64,000 bases of DNA from Flavobacterium sp. (GTDB lineage Bacteria > Bacteroidota > Bacteroidia > Flavobacteriales > Flavobacteriaceae), in assembly GCA_012837155.1 (NCBI GenBank), contig CP051546.1:1405075-1469074 (forward strand), read 5' to 3'. The notes under the pieces were generated by a model, which was given only the letters and a program-made list of their open reading frames with translations, did not search any database and was not told the origin of the DNA. The translations under genes were made by a program, and so were the position numbers. Position 1 is the first letter of the stretch. Each line of letters starts with the position of its first letter. Below, in pieces: positions 1 through 9,183 of this stretch.

Positions 1-931
1 CTTCTAAGGTTTTGCTATCGTGAGGATTGCCTGAAAATCGTTTTATTGAGGTAATGACTCCTGTTTTTCGACCTCTTGTTACCGCTACTTTTGTTCCAAA
101 TTCATACGCTTTATGAGCTTTCCCTTTTGCTATACAGGCTGTTTGAGGTTCGTGTAAACTGTATATTTTTTCCTTGCTGTTTCTTTCCTGAGTGAGTACT
201 TTTTTGTAATTGCTAAATTCTGTTTCGTATTGTTTTAAAATTTCTTCAGGCAACTTGCGTTCCAATTCTCGAACGACTCGCTTACCAATGGTTCGCAACT
301 TTTTTCGCGCCATTATAGCTTTCTTTTTTCGTTTGGGATGATGTCCAAAATAAGCATCCCGAAGATGTTGTTTGGCTACCCTTTTATAAGTTTGTCTTTG
401 TTTAACTCCTTCTTTTTCAGCTATTTTTGTACAATTGTCAATTACCTTTTTAGCTAATTTGGCATCGGTTGGAAAAGTAATATTTTTTTCTTGAACAGTG
501 GTGTCAATCTGAACTTCCTTTTCATTTTTCGCCTCTGGATGCAAGGCTACTGTTTGACTTAAAATAAATTCTAATCCTTTCTCTTTCAGTCTCTTTCTAA
601 AATGAACAAACTCACTCGGGTCAAAAGGTTGCTTGTTTTGAAAAAAATCTTCTCCTGTAAAATATTGCCAATAAGGGTTTTCTATCCAACGTTCAACTAC
701 AGATTCATCACTCTCTTTAAACATCTCTTTTAACAGCAGTAAACCTGCTATTTTTCTAATCGGAATAGAGGGTCTTCCTTGCTCTGAATATAGGTTTTGG
801 AACTCAAACTCCATTTTTGACCAATCAAGCTCCCCTGCGAGTTTTACCAAAGGATGCTCAAGGTTTATAAGATCTGTCAGCCTAGTCTGAAATAAATTTT
901 GCTGAAAATTCGGTTTTATTTTACCTAACAT
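1..931 (-). mobile_element. IS5-family transposase, cut off by the window edge
   Basis: Reading the minus strand from the ATG at 931-929 gives 310 residues without a stop up to base 1, so the C-terminus and the left end of the element lie outside the window. The protein has the IS5-family layout: an N-terminal helical region with a WxxFTGxxxFQ-like stretch near residue 88, a DPSEFVHFRKRL segment near 104, and the first catalytic Asp of the DDE triad at about residue 143 in the context QIDTTVQEKNITFPTD. It is followed by a long basic stretch (about 190-230). The remaining D and E residues are not visible. No disruption is seen in the part present. The terminal inverted repeat should lie between about 935 and 1080, but the partner end is missing, so I could not place it. 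The family call is from motif recognition; the subgroup is uncertain. Confidence 0.85.
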
Positions 932-1107
932 ATTGCCACTTTTTTATACCTAAATATACACTTTTTGGCAATTTAACTTAGTGTTTTTAAGTTGTTTTTA
1001 TCTACAAGTTATTAACAATCAATTTGTTGTGTCATATTTAAGGATTGACTAATTATGGCTATTATTATATAATCGGATGTTCTCATAAATTACTGGTAAC
1101 TTATTTT

Positions 1108-1509
1108 TTATAACCAATTAAAAGTAATTTCTTTCTCAATATCGGTGTTTAAACTCAAAAAGACAGGACAAGTCATTGCGGCTCTTTCGAGAATGATTTT
1201 GTTTTTTTCTGTTGGGCTAACAGATAAATCCAAAACAATGATAATCTTGGCTATTTTTCTAGGTTCTGCTTGCATAATTTTAGTAACCGAAACCGTAGAA
1301 TTAATTAAATCAACGTTTAAATCTCTTGATTTTATTGCCATAATTGAAATCATACAACTTCCAAGCGCATTGGCGACTAAATCAGTTGGAGAAAAAGCTT
1401 CTCCTTTTCCATGATTATCTTTTGGTGCATCCGAAAAAATTTCTGTTCCTGATTGCAAATGAATCGAAGAGGTTCGTAAATCGCCTAAATAAGTTATTTT
1501 TGAGGTCAT
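1108..1509 (-). CDS. OsmC-family peroxiredoxin-like protein
   Basis: A 133-residue protein of the OsmC/Ohr fold, close to the usual family length of about 140. OsmC/Ohr enzymes are cytosolic homodimers that reduce organic hydroperoxides with two redox cysteines. Both are present: Cys52 in a GSCMISIMAI helix and Cys114 in AMTCPVFLSL, the usual spacing. The N-terminal beta-hairpin and the FSPTDLVANALGSC segment before the first Cys are typical. The gene stands alone between the IS5-like element and the convergent tail of the LysM gene. The start is the only ATG at the beginning of the conserved region. Whether the substrate is a hydroperoxide or this is an uncharacterised OsmC subgroup cannot be told from sequence. 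Confidence 0.88.
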   Translation of the reverse strand: MTSKITYLGDLRTSSIHLQSGTEIFSDAPKDNHGKGEAFSPTDLVANALGSCMISIMAIKSRDLNVDLINSTVSVTKIMQAEPRKIAKIIIVLDLSVSPTEKNKIILERAAMTCPVFLSLNTDIEKEITFNWL

Positions 1510-1577
1510 ATTTTGGTTTTTTATTTTATTTTATTCTTTGCTTTATTAAGACTATGCAATTGACTCGAAACGGAAGT

Positions 1578-3500
1578 TTATTTTGCTTCTTTTATCGTTA
1601 AATCCGTATCGTAATACAAATAAACACTCCTTTATTAGCATTCCCACCGTCTTCTTTTTTATAAAATTCGAATCTATTATCCACCTGTTCGGTCTTAATC
1701 GTCGCCGCTACTGCCTGATAATTTTTATCTTGAGGACAAACGCATCATCGTGTCGAATGTTATATCAAAACCGCGTGTGGCGTAAGTTGACGGATAAATG
1801 TTGTTTTTCTTTCTATACTCATTTTCGAAAACCAATGCTTCTGGAGATTTATTTTCACGAGTTGTGGATGGATACATTAATTTTAATTTTACCAAGCTTC
1901 CAAAACTAACTTCATCTGTATCCAGCGTTTCGTTAGGTTCTAAAATTACCAACTGCAAATTATACGTTGCTAATCCTTCCATCATTGTTTTTATGGTCGA
2001 CTTGATCATCAATGTGTTTCCTGTTTCCATGACCACATAATTTACTTTATCTGCCACGAACAAACTTTTAAGACTCTCTGTTGATAAACTTCCGTTATCA
2101 TTCATTGCAGCAAATCGAACTTCTTTGCGATTTTCCTTGATGTACTGAATTATCGATTCTTTTTTCTTATCGACAACGGCAATAACATTTCCTCCTTTTG
2201 CTCTCATATAATCGAAGATGGCACTTTTTGCAACCTCATTGGCAGGAATTGTTTGGTACAAATTGGGAAGTGAATTTCCAGTATCTTTTGATAAAGGCGA
2301 AATCACAGGAACATTATTTTTGCCTACTAATTTTGCGGTTGCCTCAGCATTATTTTGATAGAAAGGACCAATGATTGCATCCACTTCCTCCAAATTATTT
2401 TCTTTGATAATGTTTGCTACATTCGAGGTATTTTTAGTCTCTTGAGAATCAAAAAATTTAACATCAATAGGAATTCCAAGGCTTTTAGCAGAATCTATTG
2501 CTATCAAAGCTCCTGAATAAAAATCAAGAGTCATATTCAAAAACTTGTCTTTTTTTAATCGCGTGGATGTCGAGTTTACCGTATCCCCTTCGATTTTAGA
2601 AAGATTGAAAGGCAATAATAAGGCTATCTTTTTTCTGCTGGTATTACTATTTATTTTAGATAAAGAAGCATATTCTTTTTTAGAGTCTGTTTGCTGCGAA
2701 ATCGAAGCTGATTCTGGAACTTTTAAAATCATTCCTGCTTCGACACCATTGGTCAAAGCTGGATTCAATTGAATTAATTCGTCTTGCTCCAAACCAGACA
2801 TTTTCGACAAACTATACAAGGTTTCCTTTGGTTTTACCTCATAAGCTATATAATTAATTTTTGGAAAAACTTTAGAATTACTCGCTTTCGGAACTTCCTT
2901 TTTTGCTTCGACCACTACAATTTTGTCTGTTTTAGGAAGATTCCCTTTGATAATCAATTTGTATCCAATAGGCAAATTCGGAATTATTTCTGGATTTCGT
3001 TTTTCCAGTTCCGCGATGGTAATTCCGTATTGTTTTGCAATTGAATATTTTGTTTCCTTTGGAAGCACTTCGTGATAAACGGTTTTTTCTGGAGTTGAAG
3101 CCACACTTTTAACCCCTGAATTGGAAGGAATGTTTAATGTTTGTCCTATTTGCAAACCTAATTTTTCTAATTCAGGATTCGCTTTTTTAAGGGCTTCGTC
3201 CGAAATATTGAATTTTTTTTCAATACCAAACAAAGTTTCCTTTGGTTCAACTTTATGCGTTATACCTTGCGCAATAGTTTTTTGAATTCCTGTTTTTTTA
3301 GGAATAAGCAATAGGCTATTGGGTTTCAATCCGCTTTGAGCATCTGGATTTAACTTATAAATATCATAAGGAGTAACGCTGTATTTTTGTGCAATCTGCG
3401 CTATCGTCTCCCCTTTTTCAACTTTATGTCTATCATAATGCTGGGCAAAAACCGAAACAGTTAGTAGTAAAACAAAAATATAGATACTTTTTTTCATCAT
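1578..3500 (-). CDS. Secreted LysM-repeat protein with periplasmic-binding-like C-terminal domain (two frame breaks)
   Basis: The protein starts with a signal peptide (residues 1-19, ending SVFAQ). Four LysM modules follow at about 24-68, 80-126, 141-186 and 218-263, each with the HKVEKGET / YEVKPKETLYSLSK type of start and a final LxIP. From about 290 it resembles a type I periplasmic ligand-binding fold (KKIALLLPFN, then GPFYQNNAEATAKLV and an SPLSKDTGN loop). LysM modules bind peptidoglycan, so an envelope role is likely; the ligand of the C-terminal domain is unknown. The open frame stops at 1725, but the family sequence continues in another frame (SQDKNYQAVAATIK..., about 1729-1620) and again in a third frame (YYDTDLTIKEAK) to a TAA at 1580-1578. 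Both shifts fit a one-base error, an extra C near 1730 and a missing T near 1618. Corrected length is about 640 residues. Confidence 0.85.
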
Positions 3501-3571
3501 GATTTAAACCTTTTAGAAATTGGATGGCAATGGCAAAAATCAATTCCTTAATTACTATTAATTCTGATAAT

Positions 3572-5100
3572 CTATTCCCACTCGATGGTTGCTGGTGGTT
3601 TTGAACTAATATCATACACCACTCTATTAACGCCTTTTACCTTATTTATTATATCGTTAGAAACTTTCATCAAGAAATCATAAGGCAAATGAACCCAGTC
3701 AGCGGTCATCCCATCAGTAGATTCTACTGCACGAAGGGCTACCACTTTTTCGTAAGTACGCTCATCGCCCATCACTCCCACGCTGTTTACAGGAAGTAAA
3801 ATAGCTCCCGCCTGCCAAACTTTATCATACAATCCCCATGATTTTAATCCGTCGATAAAAACCTTATCTACATCTTGCAGAATTTGTACTTTTTCGGGCG
3901 TAATCGCTCCCAAAATTCGAATCGATAATCCCGGCCCAGGAAAAGGATGTCTTCCTAATAATTCAGGATCAATTCCTAAAGTGGCGCCTACTCGACGAAC
4001 CTCATCTTTGAAAAGCATTCGAAGTGGTTCTACAATTTTTAACTTCATATAATCTGGCAAACCACCCACATTATGGTGCGATTTTATAGTTGCCGATGGC
4101 CCTTTTACCGAAACAGATTCGATAACATCTGGGTAAATAGTTCCTTGTGCCAACCATTTTACATCTTCGATTCGATGAGACTCGACGTCGAAAACCTCAA
4201 TAAAAGCATTACCAATAGCTTTCCTTTTAGTTCTGGATCTTCGATTCCTTCTAATGCATCATAAAAACGTTGAGAAGCATCGACTCCTTTCACGTTCAAC
4301 CCCATTCCTTCGTATTGATTTAAAACACTTTGAAACTCGTTTTTTCGAAGCAAACCATTGTTTACAAAAATACAATATAGGTTTTTTCCAATGGCTTTAT
4401 GCAATAAAACAGCCGCTACTGTTGAGTCTACGCCTCCCGAAAGTCCCAAAACAACTTTGTCGTCTTGCAATTTTTCTTTCATTTCAGCTACAATCTCTTC
4501 AACAAAAGCATTGGGTGTGAAATTCTGAGGCACTTTGGCAATTTTTACCAAGAAATTTTTCAGCATTTTTGCTCCATCGGTAGAATGAAAAACTTCGGGA
4601 TGGTATTGAATGGCATAAGTTGTTTCTCCTTCAATTTTATAGGCTGCAAATTCCACATCATGCGTACTTGCCAATTTTATTCCATTAGTTGGCAAAGCTT
4701 TAATACTATCGCTATGGCTCATCCAAACTTGACTGTTCTCGGAAACACCTTCGAAAAAAACTTCGTTTTCTTTTATATACGATAAATTTGCCCTTCCGTA
4801 TTCCCTGGTATTTGAAGCGGCAACTTCGCCCCCGCTAAAATGAGCCAAATATTGGGCGCCATAGCAAACGGCGAGCATTGGTAATTTACCTCGAATTTGA
4901 GATAAATCAGGATGTGGGGCATCTTCTCCTCGTACAGAAAAGGGGCTTCCACCAAGAATTACGGCTTTATAACTCGATAAATCACTCGGAAAATGATTGT
5001 AAGGAAAAATTTCGCAGAATATATTTAACTCGCGAACTCTTCGTGCAATAAGCTGTGTGTATTGCGATCCGAAATCTAAAATAAGTACGTTGTGTTGCAT
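3572..5100 (-). CDS. guaA: GMP synthase, glutamine-hydrolysing (one frame break)
   Basis: Converts XMP to GMP with ATP and glutamine in the cytosol. The N-terminal class I glutamine amidotransferase domain (about 1-190) shows the nucleophile Cys79 in [12 protein letters not shown] and the His-Glu pair in IQYHPEVFH. The ATP pyrophosphatase domain has the P-loop [10 protein letters not shown] at about 221. The C-terminal dimerisation domain ends in the family signature PPATIEWE. The reading frame breaks near 4223-4227: the first part runs 5100-4159 and drifts off frame after DPELK, while the second part continues from 4153. Adding one A to a run of four restores [22 protein letters not shown], giving about 509 residues, the normal length. 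Because the enzyme is needed for guanine nucleotide synthesis, a sequencing error is the most likely reason. The gene is monocistronic. Confidence 0.95.
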
Positions 5101-5159
5101 TTGGCAAAAATACTTTATATAATTGGGATTGAAAAATTGAATTTTGAAAAATTGTGTTT

Positions 5160-5834
5160 TTATTCTTTTACTAATATGATAGTCGCTCTAAACCCCGTAG
5201 CGAGATTCCATTGACTGGCAGAAATAAGAACCCCTTTATCATCAAAAACTTCAAACTCTGCGGTATTAGGGCCAACTCTTCCTTGATTCAAGGCTAGAAA
5301 ATCTATCTTATTAAACCCTTTTTCTAGGGTTATTTCGAATTCTTGAAATTCAGAAGCCATAAAAATTTCACTAACAATTACTTTGTCGTTCAACAAAACA
5401 CTTATGGCATCGCCATCGACTTCTCCATAATCTCGATACTTGACTTTTGCGGTCACAGAATTAGTTTTGAAGTCTCCTAAATTTTGATTTCTTCGATAAA
5501 CAATTTGATCTTCATTGTCCGGTTTCTTGTTCAATTTTCGAGCTATTAAATCCCCGGGATTCACAAAATCATTTTTCTGAATCATCGAAAACGGATTCGT
5601 TTTTCCCATTTGAAAAGAATTGTTCGGTTTGGGTTTGGTGTTTAAAATATTGATGTTTGCAAACACATTGGGAACAGGAATACTAGGCTTTTCTGGAATT
5701 TTAGGAATTTCTTTTTTAGGTTTAACACTAGTATTAAGTGGTGGAATTGCTTTGAATTTTGTGTTAGATTCAATTTGACTAAAACTTTTTGAAGTGATAC
5801 CTACTAGGATAATAATAAAAAGAATTCGTTTCAT
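5160..5834 (-). CDS. Secreted protein of unknown function, paralogue of the next gene
   Basis: The 224-residue protein has a signal peptide (about 1-19, ending SKSFS), a proline/lysine-rich linker (about 25-75, several KP and IP units) and a C-terminal domain from about 110 to 224. That domain carries a [11 protein letters not shown] motif, [20 protein letters not shown], and [21 protein letters not shown] at the very end. It has a beta-sandwich look, with alternating hydrophobic residues and a VDGD turn suggestive of a metal or carbohydrate-binding loop, but I recognise no named family. The upstream gene (6033-6663) encodes the same architecture and ends in nearly the same residues, so the pair is a tandem duplication. 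No T9SS C-terminal signal is visible. An envelope or periplasmic role is inferred only from the signal peptide. Confidence 0.75.
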   Translation of the reverse strand: MKRILFIIILVGITSKSFSQIESNTKFKAIPPLNTSVKPKKEIPKIPEKPSIPVPNVFANINILNTKPKPNNSFQMGKTNPFSMIQKNDFVNPGDLIARKLNKKPDNEDQIVYRRNQNLGDFKTNSVTAKVKYRDYGEVDGDAISVLLNDKVIVSEIFMASEFQEFEITLEKGFNKIDFLALNQGRVGPNTAEFEVFDDKGVLISASQWNLATGFRATIILVKE

Positions 5835-5978
5835 AAGTCTACTCTGGGATTCGTCATTTTTTTAAAAATTTAAAAATAAAAAAAATCTGTGGTTTAGAAT
5901 CACAAAAATAGCATAAATAAATTGTCTTAACTTTTATTTATGGAAAGCCGCAATAGCCTTTCGAAAAATGTAACTTTA

Positions 5979-6030
5979 ACCCGTTAGTTAGAATTAGCTT
6001 TTGATGCGATAATCACCCCCGACGGCTTAA
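5979..6030. repeat. Fragment of a dispersed AACCCGTT-type repeat
   Basis: Between the two tandem paralogues the DNA reads AACCCGTTAGTTAGAATTAG followed by a TTTTGATGCGATAAT segment. The same building blocks occur in the palindromic repeat at 27313-27433. This is likely a degenerate copy of a small intergenic repeat family. Confidence 0.45.
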
Positions 6031-6032
6031 CT

Positions 6033-6663
6033 TTATTCCTTTACCAATACAATTGTGGCTTTATAACCCGTACCAAGATTCCATTGGCTAGCCGAAATAA
6101 GAACTCCTTTATCATCAAATACTTGAAATTCTGCTGTGTTAGGCGATGCAAATCCTTCATTCAAGGCTTCAAAATCAATCTTATTAATTCCTGATTCTAG
6201 CCTTATATCAAACCCTTTAAATTCGCCATCTAAGGCAACTTCTGGCTGAATGATTTTGTCATTCAAATATACTTTTATCTTGTCGCCATCGACATAAGCA
6301 GCATCTCGATACCGTATTTTAGAAATAATCGATTGGGTATTAAAAACGCCCAAATTTTGATTTCTCCTGTAAAATATCCCTTCTGAATTTGCCTCTTTTT
6401 TATACAGTTCCCTATTTTTGAAAAGAATATCTGGATTACTATCCTTATTTTTAGGAACAGTATTTAGCGGCACACTATCCTTTTTTTCTACAACCTCAGG
6501 CGGAATTATTTTAGGCAAAAACCGTTTTTGGAACTGCTTCTTTTTTGATTTTTACATTCTTATTTTTTGGAGGAATCGGTTTGAATTTAGTGTTAAATTC
6601 ATCCTGTGCAAATCCATTTAAGGAAATGCAAATTACAATAACGGCAAACAAAAAATTTCTCAT
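6033..6663 (-). CDS. Secreted protein of unknown function, tandem paralogue (one frame break)
   Basis: An open frame covers 6518-6033, but the real start is the ATG at 6663-6661. From there the minus strand encodes a signal peptide (MRNFLFAVIVICISLNGFAQ) and then DEFNTKFKPIPPKNKN, matching the N-terminus of the paralogue at 5160-5834 ([11 protein letters not shown]). The frame breaks in a run of five A at 6517-6521; removing one base joins AVPKTV to LPKIIPPEVV, giving about 209 residues. The C-terminal domain repeats the motifs of the neighbour: [42 protein letters not shown]. Its linker differs most. Function unknown. The gene lies about 100 bp from the IS1182-like insertion, which sits upstream of its start and may have separated it from its promoter. 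Confidence 0.72.
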
Positions 6664-6761
6664 ATTACACAATTATATAGGACAATTAATAGCTTTAATT
6701 CCTACTAAACAAAGACTCGCCAAACTACCTTATCATAACACTTAAATTTAGAATTTATTGC

Positions 6762-6769
6762 ATATTAAG
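6762..6769. repeat. Target-site duplication, left copy
   Basis: ATATTAAG directly precedes the left inverted repeat of the IS1182-like element. The same eight bases directly follow the right end at 8525-8532, as expected from a staggered cut at insertion. Confidence 0.8.
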
Positions 6770-6823
6770 GAGGGTACTGAAAAACATCACTTATTTTGAT
6801 CAACGTTCTTTTTTAGATATTAA

Positions 6824-6869
6824 AAAACCGCTTATAACAGGATTTTAAGCATCCGTTATAAGCGGTTTT
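6824..6869 (-). terminator. Hairpin downstream of the IS transposase
   Basis: AAAACCGCTTATAAC at 6824-6838 pairs perfectly with GTTATAAGCGGTTTT at 6855-6869 across a 16-base loop. On the minus strand the stem is followed by a T tract, the form of a Rho-independent terminator. It would end transposase transcription, and read the other way it could block read-in from outside. Confidence 0.7.
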
Positions 6870-6962
6870 ATTTTTGTAACTGTTTTTTTATTGTTGATTG
6901 TATGTGTCTGTTTTTGACTTATACAGGTTCATTTGGTAAAATGCACGTGTAGATTACATTTT

Positions 6963-8412
6963 CTACATTAATTTGAGTATTCTTTTTAAGTTGACTGTAA
7001 AAATTGCTATTGCACCTTGCATTTGCATATTGGTAATACCGTATGATATTGCTCTATCATAACCGTGTATATTTTTTAACTCGCTATTTTTAGCTTCTAT
7101 CTTGTATCGATGTTTTGCTTTTTCTTTGTAATATTCTGTTTCTTGAAAAGCCATTTGGTCTTGATGCAATTCTGATTTTATGGATACCGAATACGTTTTT
7201 GTCTTGGCTCCATCTTTATAACAACCTTCCTTTAAAGGGCAATGCTTGCATTTTTCGACATCAAAATAGTAAGTATCTACTTGATTTACCCCGACATCTT
7301 TAGTGCCTTGGCGCGCTTTTCGTATTGCTAAATGCCCTGCTGGGCAAACAAACCTATCGGCATCTTTATTGTAATCAAATTTATCTTCATCTTTCCTAAA
7401 GCCTTGGGTTATAGATGGATTTAGACGCGCTACTATTTTTATGTTTTGTTCAGTTGTAATTTTAAGATTCTCTTTTCCAGAATAAGCTCCGTCGCCAATA
7501 ATGGTATCTACATCAACTCCGTTTTCTTGACTGATTTCTAAAAGTTTAGGTAATTCTGGTCCATCGCCTTTTTTCTCCAGATGTAACTACAGCCGCGGTA
7601 ATGATGCGCTCTTCGGTCATAGCCAAATGAGTTTTGTAGCCAAAAAAGGAACTCTCGGCAGATTTATGACCTATTTTTGCATCGGTATCTTTGGATAGGG
7701 TTAAATTTTCTTGAGTGTCTTCTACGGATTCTTTTAGCAGGTTTAATTTTTCCTTCACAGCGGGTATTGAACTTATAGACGGCTCATTTTCTATGCGTTT
7801 TTCTAACTCTTTGCAATAAGCCAGCTCCTTTTCTAAATCATTGTCGGTATTTTTTTTGGGCATACGTTCTTTGAATTGGTCGTCAAAGGTGTATACTGTT
7901 TTTCGAAGTAACTTGGAGCGTTCTCTCAATACATCGATGGCTAAAAACGGATTAGATCTTGATAAAGTATGAGTGGCATCAACGATAATGGACTTCGAAC
8001 GAATTATTCCTTTTTCAATAGCTATGGTTACTGTTTTGTTTATCAATAGATTTAACAAGTCGGTGTCTTTCAAACGTAGTTTTCTGAATTTGGTCAACGA
8101 ACTCGGATTAATAACATCGTCTTCTGGATTCATATCCAAAAAATATTTAAAGGACATATCGTAACGCGAACGTTCCACTACATCAACATCGGAAACGGTG
8201 TAAATTGTTTTAAGAAGCAAATACTTGAACATACGAACGGGACTTTCTGCCATACGTCCATTATTGGTGCAGTATTTATTTAACAACTCATCGTAGATAA
8301 ATGAAAAGTCTATCAAATCGTTAATTTTTCTCAAAAGATTATTCCTTGGAATAATTAAATCATATAAAGAGGAATGCTCGCTGAACTGTATTGTTTGTTG
8401 CTGTACTAACAT
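6963..8412 (-). CDS. IS1182-family DDE transposase (one frame break)
   Basis: The N-terminal part (8412-7546) shows the IS1182 pattern: YCTNNGRMAESPVRMFKYLLL near residue 47, a DMSFKYFLDMNPED segment, and the first catalytic Asp in IIVDATHTLSRSNP near residue 143. The frame is lost in a run of six A (complement of 7569-7574). Removing one base gives TSGEKGDGPELPKLLEIS and then IIGDGAYSGKENL, with the second catalytic Asp, followed by a Cys-rich CPAGHLAIRK and CKHCPLKEGC region and the C-terminal end GITNMQMQGAIAIF to the stop at 6963. Corrected length is about 482 residues. Programmed frameshifting is not usual in this family, and similar one-base breaks occur all over the window, so a sequence error is preferred. 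Confidence 0.88.
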
Positions 8413-8447
8413 GTAAAAAACCTTATAATTACAGCTAAATATACCAA

Positions 8448-8483
8448 AAAAGGAGTAGAAATCCTAAGCTTTCTACTCCTTTT
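8448..8483. promoter_or_regulatory. Hairpin upstream of the IS transposase start
   Basis: AAAAGGAGTAGAAA at 8448-8461 and its exact complement at 8470-8483 form a 14-bp stem with an 8-base loop, 36-71 bases upstream of the transposase ATG and inside the IS. Many insertion sequences use such a structure to stop read-through from outside. It could also act as a terminator for incoming transcription. Confidence 0.55.
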
Positions 8484-8691
8484 ATTTATCAATTTATTCG
8501 AAAAAAGACTTTTTCAGTACCCTCATATTAAGACCCTCCTTTTTTTATAATCAATTGTCGTTATTGGACTTTTAAATAACTAAGCCGTGTTTTTTATTCC
8601 TCTATTTTTATAAATTGCAAAAAAATACTGAAACACAAATCGTCTTTAAAAAACACTACTAATCAACACAATACATTAAAAAAAAATTAAA

Positions 8692-9078
8692 ATGAAAAGA
8701 AAAAACATCTTAACGGGATCGCCTTGGGAAGACAAAATGGGGTATTGCCGTGCAGTTCGAATGGGCAATATTATTGAAGTTTCTGGAACAGTAGCCATCG
8801 TTGATGGCGAAAAGGTTAAAGCTGACGACGCTTATGCGCAAACTTTAAACATTCTTGAAAGAATTGAAAAAGTTCTCGAAGAATTAAATTCAGGAATGAA
8901 AGATGTCATTCGCACCCGAATTTTTACCACTACCATTGCTTCTTTCGAAGATGTTGCAAGAGCACATGCTACCTTTTTTAAAGACATCAAACCAGCAACT
9001 GGTTTTTACGAAATTAGCAAACTTGTAGCTCCAGAATATTTGGTAGAAATTGAATTTACGGCTGTTGTCGCTGAATAA
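8692..9078 (+). CDS. RidA/YjgF-family reactive-imine deaminase
   Basis: A 128-residue protein matching the YjgF/YER057c/UK114 family in length and motif order. RidA homotrimers hydrolyse reactive enamine/imine intermediates from PLP enzymes. The conserved Arg that binds the substrate carboxylate is in DVIRTRIFTT (about residue 86), and a FEDVARAHATFF segment and YLVEIEFTAVVAE form the end of the fold. A Gly-rich ISGTVA-like strand (here VSGTVAIVDGE) is near residue 30. The gene stands alone: the IS1182-like element ends 160 bp upstream and a perfect inverted repeat follows the stop. This looks like the RidA subgroup with an ILTGSPWEDKMGYCRAV start, whose true substrate is not known. Confidence 0.85.
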   Translation: MKRKNILTGSPWEDKMGYCRAVRMGNIIEVSGTVAIVDGEKVKADDAYAQTLNILERIEKVLEELNSGMKDVIRTRIFTTTIASFEDVARAHATFFKDIKPATGFYEISKLVAPEYLVEIEFTAVVAE

Positions 9079-9098
9079 TTTTAAAAATGAGCTATTAA

Positions 9099-9172
9099 TT
9101 TGTCATTTCGACGAAGGAGAAATCACATAACGAGAGCAATTAATGAGATTTCTCCTTCGTCGAAATGACAAA
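9099..9172. repeat. Perfect 26-bp inverted repeat (REP-like element)
   Basis: The arm at 9099-9124 (core TCATTTCGACGAAGGAG) is the exact complement of 9147-9172, separated by 22 bases. It lies between ridA and the CLC-F gene. Such long palindromes with a TTCGACGAAGGAG core are common intergenic repeats in flavobacterial genomes (general knowledge). As RNA it would form a very stable hairpin and could act as a terminator for ridA. Confidence 0.8.
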
Positions 9173-9183
9173 AAACTCCACCA

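Larger units (their letters stand above)
6770..8524 (-). mobile_element. Complete IS1182-family insertion sequence
   Basis: The element is bounded by a perfect 15-bp inverted repeat: GAGGGTACTGAAAAA at 6770-6784 and its complement at 8510-8524. It is flanked by 8-bp direct repeats (6762-6769 and 8525-8532). Total length is 1755 bp. It holds one transposase gene on the minus strand (6963-8412), a hairpin just upstream of the gene (8448-8483) and a terminator-like hairpin downstream (6824-6869). Intact ends and matching target repeats suggest a recent insertion. Only the one-base frame break inside the transposase argues against activity, and that may be a sequencing error. Confidence 0.9.

Noticed and set aside
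4254-4785. Plus-strand open frames inside guaA
   Set aside because: They are antisense shadows; guaA motifs are complete on the other strand.
7546-7580. Programmed translational frameshift in the IS1182 transposase
   Set aside because: Known in IS1 and IS3 families but not typical for IS1182; the break is an ordinary extra A in a run of six.
9079-9183. Fluoride riboswitch before the CLC-F gene
   Set aside because: The short gap is filled by a perfect inverted repeat; the conserved crcB-motif segments were not found.
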